DNA of 33,920 bases from Oscillospiraceae bacterium (GTDB taxonomy: Bacteria; Bacillota_A; Clostridia; Oscillospirales; Oscillospiraceae). Under the pieces are notes generated by a model, which was not told where the DNA came from, searched no databases, and saw nothing but the letters and a program-made list of their open reading frames with translations. Of this stretch, positions 1-7,539 are shown piece by piece; the first letter of the stretch is position 1; the number at the start of each line of letters is the position of its first letter. The position numbers and the translations under genes are program-made. The stretch is from assembly GCA_017516785.1 (NCBI GenBank), contig JAFXAV010000027.1, forward strand, positions 1-33,920, given 5' to 3'.

Positions 1-72
1 ATTCCACCAGCCATCTTTCCGTCGCTAACGCTCGGAAAGAATGGGGTGTCATTTGAGTTTTCTGAAGAATAA
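1..72 (+). CDS. C-terminal tail of an upstream gene (partial)
   Basis: The frame beginning at base 1 stays open for 23 codons and stops at TAA 70-72, eight bases before a strong plus-strand terminator, which is what the end of an upstream plus-strand gene would look like. The residues (ending GVSFEFSEE) do not identify a family. The stretch also holds an 8-bp inverted repeat (TCTTTCCG 14-21 with CGGAAAGA 33-40). It could equally be non-coding. Confidence 0.3.
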   Translation: MPPAIFPSLTLGKNGVSFEFSEE

Positions 73-79
73 ACACCTG

Positions 80-112
80 AAGCGGTGTGGCTGAAACGCC
101 GCACCGCTTTTT
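80..112 (+). terminator. Rho-independent terminator of the upstream gene
   Basis: A 12-bp stem (AAGCGGTGTGGC 80-91 with GCCGCACCGCTT 98-109, one G-T pair) has a 6-base loop and is followed by a short T run. It lies just upstream of the ribosome binding site of the flavoprotein gene at 135 and so separates that gene from whatever precedes the window, unless read-through occurs. Confidence 0.75.
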
Positions 113-134
113 CGCATAGATTGGAGGAAACTCT

Positions 135-686
135 ATGAAAAAAGTATTGATGATTGTTGGATCGCTAAGAAAGGATTCTTTCAATCTGCAATTGGCAAGG
201 ATTGCGGAGGGAATGCTGAAAGGACAGGCGGAGGTCAGTTATCTGCACTATGCAGATCTACCCTTTATGAATCAGGATATCGAATTCCCAGCACCGGAAA
301 GTGTAGTAAGGGTGCGGCAGGCGGTGCAGGAGGCGGACGGAATCTGGATATTCTCTCCCGAATATAACTACCAGATTCCCGGTGTGCTGAAAAATCTGCT
401 GGACTGGCTGTCCAGACCTTTGGCACCCTATGACTGGGAGCGTGGCTCTGCCGTGAAGGGTAAGGTCGTTACCATCTCTGGTGTAGCTGGAAGAAGTGGT
501 GCAGCCGGCGTGCGAAAGAACCTGAGCGCGTTGCAGGAAGTTATGTCTATGAAGCTGATCGGCGGCCTGGGAACAGGCGTCTCTCTGGATGCGGATGCTT
601 TCCGGACGAACCAATTGAACCTTTCGAAAGATAGTGAGAAAGCCCTGAAAGATCAGGCGGAGTTGTTCCTCTCTCAGCTCCCATAA
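135..686 (+). CDS. NAD(P)H-dependent FMN reductase family flavoprotein
   Basis: A 183-residue flavodoxin-fold protein of the NADPH-dependent FMN reductase family (PF03358), cytoplasmic. The N-terminal strand-loop GSLRKDSFN (residues 9-17) is the FMN-phosphate-binding loop, and SPEYN (74-78) followed by IPGVLKNLLDW is the hallmark second FMN contact of this family. Family members transfer electrons from NAD(P)H through FMN to flavins, quinones, azo compounds, nitro compounds or metal oxyanions; the physiological substrate cannot be told from sequence. ATG 135 is preceded by TTGGAGG at a good distance. The gene stands alone between terminators. Together with the rubredoxin at 912 and the flavodiiron protein at 5628 it adds to the redox-defence flavour of this end of the window, though no operon links them. 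Confidence 0.85.
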   Translation: MKKVLMIVGSLRKDSFNLQLARIAEGMLKGQAEVSYLHYADLPFMNQDIEFPAPESVVRVRQAVQEADGIWIFSPEYNYQIPGVLKNLLDWLSRPLAPYDWERGSAVKGKVVTISGVAGRSGAAGVRKNLSALQEVMSMKLIGGLGTGVSLDADAFRTNQLNLSKDSEKALKDQAELFLSQLP

Positions 687-758
687 ACGATACGAAAATT
701 TTGCACAGGTAAGCCGGGCAGGCAATTCTTATCAGGGCCATAGAATGACCCCGAATAA

Positions 759-863
759 CCAAACGGTGTCCGGTACTGTATCAATAGTGCATCCCTCCGG
801 TTCATTCCCTATGACGAAATGGAAGCCGAGGGCTACGGATATCTGATGGATTTGTTTGAATGA
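759..863 (+). pseudogene. Possible gene remnant (34 open codons, no start)
   Basis: After a TAA at 756-758 this frame is open for 34 codons to TGA 861-863, with protein-like composition at its end (…[11 protein letters not shown]). There is no start codon with a ribosome binding site, and the DNA between 687 and 758 is closed in this frame. It may be the 3' end of a decayed gene or chance. I do not recognise a family. It is the only content seen between the FMN reductase and the terminator at 878. Confidence 0.2.
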
Positions 864-877
864 TTGCTAGATAGAAA

Positions 878-906
878 AAGGCATCGGACGCATGATCCGA
901 TGCCTT
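878..906. terminator. Bidirectional hairpin terminator
   Basis: A perfect 11-bp stem (AAGGCATCGGA 878-888 with TCCGATGCCTT 896-906) has a 7-base loop. The minus-strand exit runs into TTTTTC, so it most clearly terminates the rubredoxin gene at 912-1067, possibly together with eno-EamA read-through. The plus-strand exit has only a weak T run. Confidence 0.75.
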
Positions 907-911
907 GCTAT

Positions 912-1067
912 TTATACTTCGGAGAACTGATCCTTACCAACCAGACACATGGGACACTCGAAATCTTCGGGCACATCCTCCCATGCAGTGTCAGGTTCGA
1001 TACCACCTTCGGGATACCCAAGCTCCTCGTCGTATTCCCAACCGCAGAGGTCACAAACATATTTCAT
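912..1067 (-). CDS. Rubredoxin (51 aa)
   Basis: A 51-residue rubredoxin, a small one-electron carrier with a single Fe(SCys)4 site. Translation on the minus strand from ATG at 1067 gives the four iron ligands in the two canonical CxxCG/CPxC loops: C5 and C8 (YVCDLCGWEYD) and C38 and C41 (FECPMCLVGK). The conserved aromatic residues Y3, Y12, W29 (in AWEDVP) and F36 are present, and length is typical (50-54). The start has a strong GGAGGG six bases upstream. It has its own promoter and terminator, so it is probably monocistronic. Likely partners are flavodiiron proteins, superoxide reductase or rubrerythrin; the flavodiiron protein at 5628 already carries its own rubredoxin domain, so this free rubredoxin may serve another oxidoreductase. 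Confidence 0.95.
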   Translation of the reverse strand: MKYVCDLCGWEYDEELGYPEGGIEPDTAWEDVPEDFECPMCLVGKDQFSEV

Positions 1068-1102
1068 AAATAACCCTCCAATTTTTACTTATTGGCAGTT
1101 CC

Positions 1103-1131
1103 ATTATATAGGATTCTGTTGGAAGATTCAA
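1103..1131 (-). promoter_or_regulatory. Sigma-A promoter for rubredoxin
   Basis: On the minus strand, TTGAAT (1131-1126), a 17-bp spacer and TATAAT (1108-1103) form a near-consensus promoter. The predicted start of transcription lies about 30 bases upstream of the rubredoxin ATG. Confidence 0.75.
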
Positions 1132-1137
1132 TATGTT

Positions 1138-1551
1138 TTACAAAACCATAAGCAGTGTTCCACCAGCGATGAGGATGCATCCCAGAATGGAGCGGAGGGT
1201 GAGCTGCTCATGGAGCAGTACTGCGGCCAGGATGATGGTTATCACGACGCTGAGCTTATCGATGGGAACGACCTTTGACACATCTCCGATTTGAAGCGCT
1301 TTATAGTAGCACAGCCAGGAGGCACCGGTTGCAAGACCGGAAAGGATCAGAAACAGCCAGCTTCGCCTGCTGATCTGATCGATGCCATGCTGGGCGTTGG
1401 TCAAAAAGACCATACCCCAGGACATGACCAGCACAACAGAGGTGCGAATAGCAGTTGCCAGGTTGGAGTTTACATTGGAAACGCCGATTTTTGCCAGGAT
1501 AGAGGTAGCTGCAGCAAACAGGGATGATCCCAGGGCCAGTACGAACCACAT
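1138..1551 (-). CDS. Single-domain EamA/DMT-family transporter
   Basis: A 137-residue integral membrane protein with about five hydrophobic helices, matching one EamA domain (PF00892) of the drug/metabolite transporter superfamily. The usual EamA protein is about 300 residues with two such domains; this is the half-size form, which is expected to work as a dimer. The family pattern is visible in the first helix (MWFVLALGSSLFAAATSILAK), in GLATGASWLCYYKALQIGDVSKVVPIDKLS, and in the closing ILGCILIAGGTLLMVL. Substrate unknown. ATG 1551 follows GAGAGGAGA. It begins 41 bases after the enolase stop codon with no terminator between, so co-transcription with eno is likely. Confidence 0.8.
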   Translation of the reverse strand: MWFVLALGSSLFAAATSILAKIGVSNVNSNLATAIRTSVVLVMSWGMVFLTNAQHGIDQISRRSWLFLILSGLATGASWLCYYKALQIGDVSKVVPIDKLSVVITIILAAVLLHEQLTLRSILGCILIAGGTLLMVL

Positions 1552-1591
1552 ACGGTTGTCTCCTCTCTATTATCCTTTTTTGATTCTCTCT

Positions 1592-2908
<1,317 letters not shown>

Positions 2909-2927
2909 TTATGTTAAGCATATTATA

Positions 2928-2956
2928 TTGGCAAAAATGGATATATTCCGTGATAT
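2928..2956 (+). promoter_or_regulatory. Candidate promoter for the small transcript at 2963-3187
   Basis: TTGGCA (2928-2933), 17-bp spacer, TGATAT (2951-2956). The expected transcription start near 2963 lies 17 bases before the ATG of a 49-codon ORF. Confidence 0.4.
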
Positions 2957-2966
2957 AGTTACGGAA
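2946..2966. promoter_or_regulatory. Inverted repeat (candidate operator) upstream of eno
   Basis: TTCCGT (2946-2951) and ACGGAA (2961-2966) are exact reverse complements separated by 9 A/T-rich bases. The repeat lies about 60 bases upstream of the eno start and overlaps the -10 of the candidate plus-strand promoter for the small ORF at 2980, so one bound protein could influence both directions. The regulator is unknown. Confidence 0.35.
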
Positions 2967-2979
2967 CGGATACCATACT

Positions 2980-3129
2980 ATGAATATAATACAAAAAACT
3001 GAAAATGCAAAGAGGAATATCGTTCAGGCAATGCGTACTGCTATTGACTTAATGATGAAAAATGCCAAATCCTGCGAACGAAATAAAAAAGTCCGGAAAC
3101 ATGGCAGGTTTTTCGTAATCGGAAAGTGA
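2980..3129 (+). CDS. Candidate 49-aa basic small protein
   Basis: ATG 2980 to TGA 3127-3129 encodes 49 residues rich in Lys, Arg and Asn with a predicted amphipathic helix in the middle (NIVQAMRTAIDLMMKNAK). It is bracketed by a plausible promoter 25 bases upstream and a perfect 15-bp terminator 25 bases downstream, which is the main reason for listing it. The ribosome binding site (GGAACGGA) is weak, and I recognise no family. The same transcript of about 225 nt could instead be a non-coding RNA. It accounts for the 380-base gap between eno and the exported protein. Confidence 0.35.
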   Translation: MNIIQKTENAKRNIVQAMRTAIDLMMKNAKSCERNKKVRKHGRFFVIGK

Positions 3130-3153
3130 TATCTAAACTGAGTATTAACAACG

Positions 3154-3187
3154 AAAAGACCAGAATCCGAAAGGATTCTGGTCTTTT
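3154..3187 (+). terminator. Strong hairpin terminator
   Basis: A perfect 15-bp stem (AAAAGACCAGAATCC 3154-3168 with GGATTCTGGTCTTTT 3173-3187) is closed by a GAAA tetraloop and followed by more T residues. It would end the candidate small transcript. No other plus-strand gene lies upstream within 2 kb, which supports a real transcription unit there. Confidence 0.8.
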
Positions 3188-3207
3188 TGGTTTTTTGGAG
3201 TCAGTAC

Positions 3208-3236
3208 TTGTGAAAGAGAAAATGGCATGATAAAAT
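3208..3236 (+). promoter_or_regulatory. Promoter for the exported protein
   Basis: TTGTGA (3208-3213), 17-bp spacer, TAAAAT (3231-3236), directly after the preceding terminator and about 30 bases upstream of the GTG start at 3265. Confidence 0.5.
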
Positions 3237-3264
3237 TAGCAAAAAAGGAAGAGGGGATGAACGC

Positions 3265-3825
3265 GTGAAAAGAACGCTTTGTGTAATTATCATTTTGATC
3301 ATGCTGCTTTCCTTCGCTTTTGAGATAATGGATGGCGCAGTGTTTCATGGTAAAGAAACACTGACGGTTGATCAGCTGAAATTCTATACTCACAGTATCT
3401 TTAAAACTTGTTTTGTTGGTGTCTATACCTGGAGTTCAGACAGCAGTTATGCGGTCCTGGATATCCCTGACACTGTGGAAGGGTATCGTGTCACATCCCT
3501 GGGAGGATATGCCAATGCCCCAGCTCCGTTCATGATCATCTTTCCGGATGCTTGGTCAGTATACTCTCCGAACGCACTTCCGAAGGATGCAGTGGTGGAG
3601 CAGTACCATTTTGATATAAACATTGGAAGGAATTTAAGAGAAGATACATTGATTTCGATGGATGTGTATCATCGTGTGGGAAAGAATCGGTATGCTCAGG
3701 TCCTTGTAAGTGTAAACTGTTCTGAAGACAATTTTCATTTTTATGCTGAAGACGGCAGACTATACAGAAAAAGTGACGGCGCACTGGTCGAAGGATTCTT
3801 TTATGCTTCCGATTATGCCCATTAA
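3265..3825 (+). CDS. Exported or membrane-anchored protein of unknown function
   Basis: A 186-residue protein with a basic N-terminus (MKRT) and a hydrophobic stretch at about residues 5-20 that looks like a signal peptide or N-terminal anchor; there is no lipobox cysteine. The segment VLDIPDTVEGYRVTSLGGYA resembles one repeat of the BspA-type leucine-rich repeats (LRR_5, IPxxVxGxxVxxIG), but only one such unit is seen. The remainder is unrecognised. The start is GTG 3265 preceded by GGAAGAGGGG; an ATG at 3257 is closed after three codons. It has its own promoter and a terminator just past the stop, so it is probably monocistronic. Likely cell-surface, role unknown. Confidence 0.6.
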   Translation: MKRTLCVIIILIMLLSFAFEIMDGAVFHGKETLTVDQLKFYTHSIFKTCFVGVYTWSSDSSYAVLDIPDTVEGYRVTSLGGYANAPAPFMIIFPDAWSVYSPNALPKDAVVEQYHFDINIGRNLREDTLISMDVYHRVGKNRYAQVLVSVNCSEDNFHFYAEDGRLYRKSDGALVEGFFYASDYAH

Positions 3826-3856
3826 AAAGACACGCACCCTTGGGTGCGTGTCTTTT
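3825..3856. terminator. Bidirectional terminator between convergent genes
   Basis: A perfect 15-bp stem (AAAAGACACGCACCC 3825-3839 with GGGTGCGTGTCTTTT 3842-3856) has A/T tracts on both flanks. It overlaps the last bases of both the exported-protein gene and tspO. Confidence 0.85.
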
Positions 3857-4331
3857 ATCTGTTCAGATACCACACTCCCAGATTCAGGTAAGCCGCAAAG
3901 GTCAGCCAAAGAAGGTAAGGGATTTGCAGCCATGCTGCCAGGGGGTCCACTTTCCGGAAGTACAGAATCATACACAGCACGAGAACCCACAGCAGAAGCA
4001 GCCAGATGAAGGCAAATCCAAACCGCTGGGTATTGAAGAAAATGAGACTCCAGAAGAAATTTACATTCAGCTGGGCAATATACAGATTCAGACTTTTGCT
4101 TCGCTCTGGTGAAGGTGCGGAGAGGTAAATTCTAGCGGCGCTGAATCCCATCAGTGCATAGAGGATGCCCCATACAATTGGAAACACAATGGTTGGTGGA
4201 GACAGCGGCGGCTGTGTGATTGTGGCGTTGAAAATATCTGTTCCTTCTCTTGTGAGCCATGCGGACAGTCCGCCCACAGCTTCGGTCAGTACAATCCATA
4301 ACACATAGGTTTTCCAGTTACGTAATTTCAT
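3855..4331 (-). CDS. tspO: TspO/MBR family membrane protein
   Basis: A 158-residue, five-helix membrane protein of the TspO/MBR (translocator protein) family (PF03073). Family members bind porphyrins and cholesterol-like ligands and are tied to tetrapyrrole and stress responses; the biochemical role in anaerobes is unclear. Visible family marks are the proline-rich start of helix 2 (QPPLSPPTIVFPIVWGILYALMG, containing the WxxLYxxMG motif), the NVNFFWSLIFF motif, and the closing AAYLNLGVWYLN. The frame stays open 17 codons further upstream, but the start at 4331 is preferred: it is preceded by GGGTGATG, gives the typical family length, and the upstream extension runs into a terminator hairpin. 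It stands alone, facing the exported-protein gene. Confidence 0.92.
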   Translation of the reverse strand: MKLRNWKTYVLWIVLTEAVGGLSAWLTREGTDIFNATITQPPLSPPTIVFPIVWGILYALMGFSAARIYLSAPSPERSKSLNLYIAQLNVNFFWSLIFFNTQRFGFAFIWLLLLWVLVLCMILYFRKVDPLAAWLQIPYLLWLTFAAYLNLGVWYLNR

Positions 4332-4369
4332 ATCATCACCCGATGACAGTGTATGCAAATTAGAACAAT

Positions 4370-4400
4370 AAATCCCGGACATGTTTGGTGTCCGGGATTT
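4370..4400. terminator. Terminator of the DAHP synthase gene
   Basis: A 12-bp stem (AAATCCCGGACA 4370-4381 with TGTCCGGGATTT 4389-4400) lies immediately downstream of the minus-strand aro gene; flanking A/T tracts allow function in both directions. Confidence 0.8.
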
Positions 4401-4406
4401 TTACGT

Positions 4407-5438
4407 TTAAATGAGATTTGCGATGTCCATGACCAGCCGTTCGGTGTCTGCCCAGCCGATGCAGGGGTCGGTGATGGATTTACCGTAGATACCCTCGCCG
4501 ATTTTCTGGGTGCCGGGTTCCAGATAGGACTCAATCATGAAGCCTTTGACCATGGATTTAATGTGTTCGGAATGGCGGCAGGAATGGAGCACTTCCTTGC
4601 AGATCCGGGGCTGCTCCATGTATTTTTTGGCAGAATTGGAGTGGTTGGCATCGATGATCAGTGCCATGTTCTGCAGGCCCTTGGCTTCGTAGATGTTGTA
4701 AAGATGCTCCAGCTCTTCAAAGTGATAGTTGGGGCGGGGTTCGCCATGGTGGTTCATATAGCCTCTCAGGATACCGTGGGCCAGCTCATTGCCCGTGGTG
4801 TTCACTTCCCAACCGCGATAGATGAAAGTGTGCTTGTGCTGGGCGGCCATGATGGAGTTGAGCATAACGGCCAGATCGCCGCTGGTGGGGTTCTTCATGC
4901 CGACAGGCACAGCAATGCCGCTGGAAGTCAGGCGGTGTTCCTGATTTTCAACACTCCGGGCGCCCACGGCCACGTAGGCCAGAAGATCGGAGAGATAACG
5001 GTAATTATCGGGGTAGAGCATTTCGTCGGCGGTGGAGAGGCCTGTGTTCTTTAGAACATTGGTGTGGAGCCGGCGGATCGCAATGACACCTTCCAGCATA
5101 TCAACATCCCGCTCGGGGTCAGGCTGATGCAGGAGGCCCTTGTAGCCGTCGCCGGTGGTGCGGGGTTTGTTGGTGTAGACTCTGGGAATCAGAATCAGGC
5201 GGTCAGAAACCTTCTCCTGAAGGCCTGCCAGGCGTTCGCAATAATCGAGGACTGCGTCTTCCCGGTCGGCAGAGCAGGGACCGATGATCAGAACCATTTT
5301 GTTGCTCTTGCCGGTAAAGACATCGGCAATGATCTCATCCCGTTCCTGTTTGATTCGGGCCAGATCTGCAGTCAGGGGATACTGGGCCTTGATCTCCATG
5401 GGAACAGGCAGTCTGCGCTGGAAGTGCATATTTCTCAT
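4407..5438 (-). CDS. Class I 3-deoxy-7-phosphoheptulonate (DAHP) synthase
   Basis: Condenses PEP and erythrose-4-phosphate to DAHP, the first step of the shikimate pathway. The 343-residue protein belongs to the E. coli AroF/G/H-type subfamily (class I, DAHP_synth_1), not the chorismate-mutase-fused type. Motifs in order: LIIGPCSAD, RVYTNKPRTTGDGYKG (PEP/E4P site), VGARSVENQEHR, GMKNPTSGD, IDANHSNS (metal-ligand His) and the C-terminal GKSITDPCIGW. An in-frame ATG at 5483 exists but overlaps the -10 of the predicted promoter, so it cannot lie on that transcript; ATG 5438 gives the family length. Feedback specificity (Phe, Tyr or Trp) cannot be read. No other aromatic gene is adjacent, and it is transcribed divergently from the flavodiiron gene. 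Confidence 0.95.
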   Translation of the reverse strand: MRNMHFQRRLPVPMEIKAQYPLTADLARIKQERDEIIADVFTGKSNKMVLIIGPCSADREDAVLDYCERLAGLQEKVSDRLILIPRVYTNKPRTTGDGYKGLLHQPDPERDVDMLEGVIAIRRLHTNVLKNTGLSTADEMLYPDNYRYLSDLLAYVAVGARSVENQEHRLTSSGIAVPVGMKNPTSGDLAVMLNSIMAAQHKHTFIYRGWEVNTTGNELAHGILRGYMNHHGEPRPNYHFEELEHLYNIYEAKGLQNMALIIDANHSNSAKKYMEQPRICKEVLHSCRHSEHIKSMVKGFMIESYLEPGTQKIGEGIYGKSITDPCIGWADTERLVMDIANLI

Positions 5439-5473
5439 AATTGACTTTCTCTCTTTCTTGTCACAGTATAGAT

Positions 5474-5502
5474 ACTCTACCATTTTCTGCTATTGATTGC
5501 AA
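5474..5502 (-). promoter_or_regulatory. Promoter for DAHP synthase
   Basis: Minus strand TTGCAA (5502-5497), 17-bp spacer, TAGAGT (5479-5474). Expected start near 5467, leaving a leader of about 30 bases. This argues against the in-frame ATG at 5483. Confidence 0.5.
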
Positions 5503-5547
5503 CAGAAAAAAACCATTTGCACTGGGATCAATTATGTGATAAAGTCA

Positions 5548-5576
5548 CTGTAAGGTCTTTCCTCAAGACATATAAT
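5548..5576 (+). promoter_or_regulatory. Candidate promoter for the flavodiiron gene
   Basis: A consensus -10 TATAAT (5571-5576) has only a weak -35 (CTGTAA 5548-5553, 17-bp spacing), which would fit an activated promoter. The start would be near 5583, leaving a leader of about 45 bases. Confidence 0.45.
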
Positions 5577-5627
5577 ATTAACAAAGAAAAGAACACAAAA
5601 ATCCTAACCGATAAAGGAGAAACTGCT

Positions 5628-7418
5628 ATGACCATTACCAATGATATCAAATACATCGGCGTCAACGACCACCAGATAGATCTCTTCGAGGGTCAGTACA
5701 TTGTCCCCAATGGCATGGCTTACAATTCCTATGCCATTCTGGACGAGAAGGTGGCCATTATGGACACCGTCGACAAGAATTTCACCCACGAGTGGCTGGA
5801 CAATATCGAGCGTACTCTGGCAGGCCGGAAGCCTGATTATCTGATCGTTCAGCACATGGAGCCCGACCATTCCGCCAATATTGCAAACTTCCTGAAGCTG
5901 TACCCGGACGCAATCGTGGTGGCTTCTTCCAAGGCATTTGCCATGATGCAGAACTTCTTCGGCAAGGACTATGCCGACCGCCGCATTGTCGTAGGTGAGG
6001 GTGATACCCTGAGCCTGGGCAAGCACACCCTGACCTTTGTCACCGCTCCCATGGTTCACTGGCCCGAAGTTATCGTGACCTATGATTCCTACGACAAGGT
6101 TCTCTTCTCCGCTGACAGCTTCGGCAAGTTCGGTGCTCTGGATGTGGAGGAAGAGTGGGCATGCGAGGCCCGACGCTACTACATCGGCATCGTGGGCAAG
6201 TACGGCGCACAGGTTCAGGCACTGCTGAAGAAGGCTGCCGGTCTGGATATCCAGATCATCGCTCCTCTGCACGGCCCCGTGCTGACTGAAAATCTGGGTT
6301 ACTACATGAACCTCTATGATATCTGGTCTTCCTACCGGGTTGAGAGCGAAGGTGTTGTGATTGCCTATACCTCCATCTACGGCAACACCAAGGCAGCCGT
6401 CGATCTGATGGCTCAGAAGCTGAAGGACAAGGGTGCACCCAAGGTGGTCATCCATGACCTGGCCCGGACCGATATGGCTGAGGCTGTGGAGGATGCTTTC
6501 CGCTACGGTAAGCTGGTCCTGGCAACCACCACCTACAATGCTGATATCTTCCCCTTCATGAAGGAATTCATCCATCACCTGACCGAGCGCAACTACCAGA
6601 ACCGCACCATCGGTCTGATGGAAAACGGTTCCTGGGCTCCCATGGCAGCAAAGATCATGAAGGGCATGTTCGAAAAGTCCATGGGTCTCACCTTCGCAGA
6701 GAACACCGTCAAGATTCTGTCCGCTCTGAATGACGAGAGCAAGGCTCAGATTAACGCTCTGGCAGAGGAACTGTGCAAGGACTACCTGGCCCAGCAGGAT
6801 CATACCGCCAACAAGAATGACCTGACCGCCCTCTTCAACATCGGCTACGGCCTGTATGTGGTCACCTCCAATGATGGCACCAAGGACAACGGTCTGATCG
6901 TCAACACCGTCTCCCAGCTGACCAGCTCTCCCAATCGGATTGCAGTCTGCATCAACAAGGCCAACTACTCCCACCATGTGATCAAACAGACCGGCATCAT
7001 GAATGTCAACTGCTTGGATGTTTCCGCTCCCTTCTCCGTCTTCGAAAGATTCGGCTTCCAGAGCGGCAGAACCGCAGATAAGTTCCAGGGTATCGATGAA
7101 CTGCGCAGCGACAACGGCCTCCGGTTCCTGCCACGGTACGTAAACTCCTTCATGAGCCTGAAGGTGGAAAGTTACATGGACCTGGGTACCCACGGCATGT
7201 TCATCTGCTCCGTGACAGAGGCAAGAGTCATGGGCGACAAGGAGACCATGACCTACACCTACTACCAGAAGAACGTCAAGCCCAAGCCCCAGACCGAGGG
7301 CAAGAAGGGTTACGTCTGCAAGGTCTGCGGCTGGGTCTACGAGGGAGATCCCCTGCCCGAAGACATCGTCTGCCCCCTGTGCAAGCACGGCGCAGCAGAC
7401 TTCGAACCCATCAAGTAA
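5628..7418 (+). CDS. fprA: Flavodiiron protein fused to flavin reductase and rubredoxin domains
   Basis: A 596-residue four-domain soluble enzyme that should reduce O2 to water and/or NO to N2O. Domain 1 (about 1-240) is the metallo-beta-lactamase-like diiron domain with ligands H76, E78, D80 (HMEPDH), H144, D163 and H215. Domain 2 (about 243-390) is an FMN-binding flavodoxin domain (AYTSIYGNTKAA). Domain 3 (about 400-550) resembles FMN-dependent flavin reductases (Hrb/ferric reductase type). Domain 4 is a C-terminal rubredoxin with C564, C567, C582 and C585. In Moorella, FprA and the flavin reductase-rubredoxin Hrb are separate proteins; here the electron-supply chain is on one chain. ATG 5628 follows AAAGGAGA; the frame is open upstream to 5493 but without a ribosome binding site. 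Monocistronic, with its own terminator. Confidence 0.95.
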   Translation: MTITNDIKYIGVNDHQIDLFEGQYIVPNGMAYNSYAILDEKVAIMDTVDKNFTHEWLDNIERTLAGRKPDYLIVQHMEPDHSANIANFLKLYPDAIVVASSKAFAMMQNFFGKDYADRRIVVGEGDTLSLGKHTLTFVTAPMVHWPEVIVTYDSYDKVLFSADSFGKFGALDVEEEWACEARRYYIGIVGKYGAQVQALLKKAAGLDIQIIAPLHGPVLTENLGYYMNLYDIWSSYRVESEGVVIAYTSIYGNTKAAVDLMAQKLKDKGAPKVVIHDLARTDMAEAVEDAFRYGKLVLATTTYNADIFPFMKEFIHHLTERNYQNRTIGLMENGSWAPMAAKIMKGMFEKSMGLTFAENTVKILSALNDESKAQINALAEELCKDYLAQQDHTANKNDLTALFNIGYGLYVVTSNDGTKDNGLIVNTVSQLTSSPNRIAVCINKANYSHHVIKQTGIMNVNCLDVSAPFSVFERFGFQSGRTADKFQGIDELRSDNGLRFLPRYVNSFMSLKVESYMDLGTHGMFICSVTEARVMGDKETMTYTYYQKNVKPKPQTEGKKGYVCKVCGWVYEGDPLPEDIVCPLCKHGAADFEPIK

Positions 7419-7433
7419 AGAAAAACAAGTCCA

Positions 7434-7464
7434 AAAACCGCCGGTGTTCAACACCGGCGGTTTT
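7434..7464. terminator. Terminator of the flavodiiron gene
   Basis: AAAACCGCCGGTGTT (7434-7448) pairs with AACACCGGCGGTTTT (7450-7464), with a tiny loop and flanking A and T tracts. Confidence 0.85.
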
Positions 7465-7478
7465 CTATTAAATTGTTC

Positions 7479-7506
7479 TTGATTTTTTTCAGTATTGTGG
7501 TATGAT
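7479..7506 (+). promoter_or_regulatory. Promoter for the YczE-like gene
   Basis: TTGATT (7479-7484), 16-bp spacer, TATGAT (7501-7506), about 30 bases upstream of the start codon at 7540. Confidence 0.5.
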
Positions 7507-7539
7507 GCTGAGGATTGTCATTAAGAAAGGAAAAATAAC

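Noticed and set aside
14..40. The 8-bp inverted repeat at the window start as a mobile or REP-type repeat
   Set aside because: No second copy was noticed in the window and it lies within a possible coding tail.
5604..7454. A 616-codon open frame on the minus strand opposite the flavodiiron gene
   Set aside because: Its translation is a low-complexity mirror of the coding strand, with no recognisable domain; the plus-strand protein has all active-site motifs.
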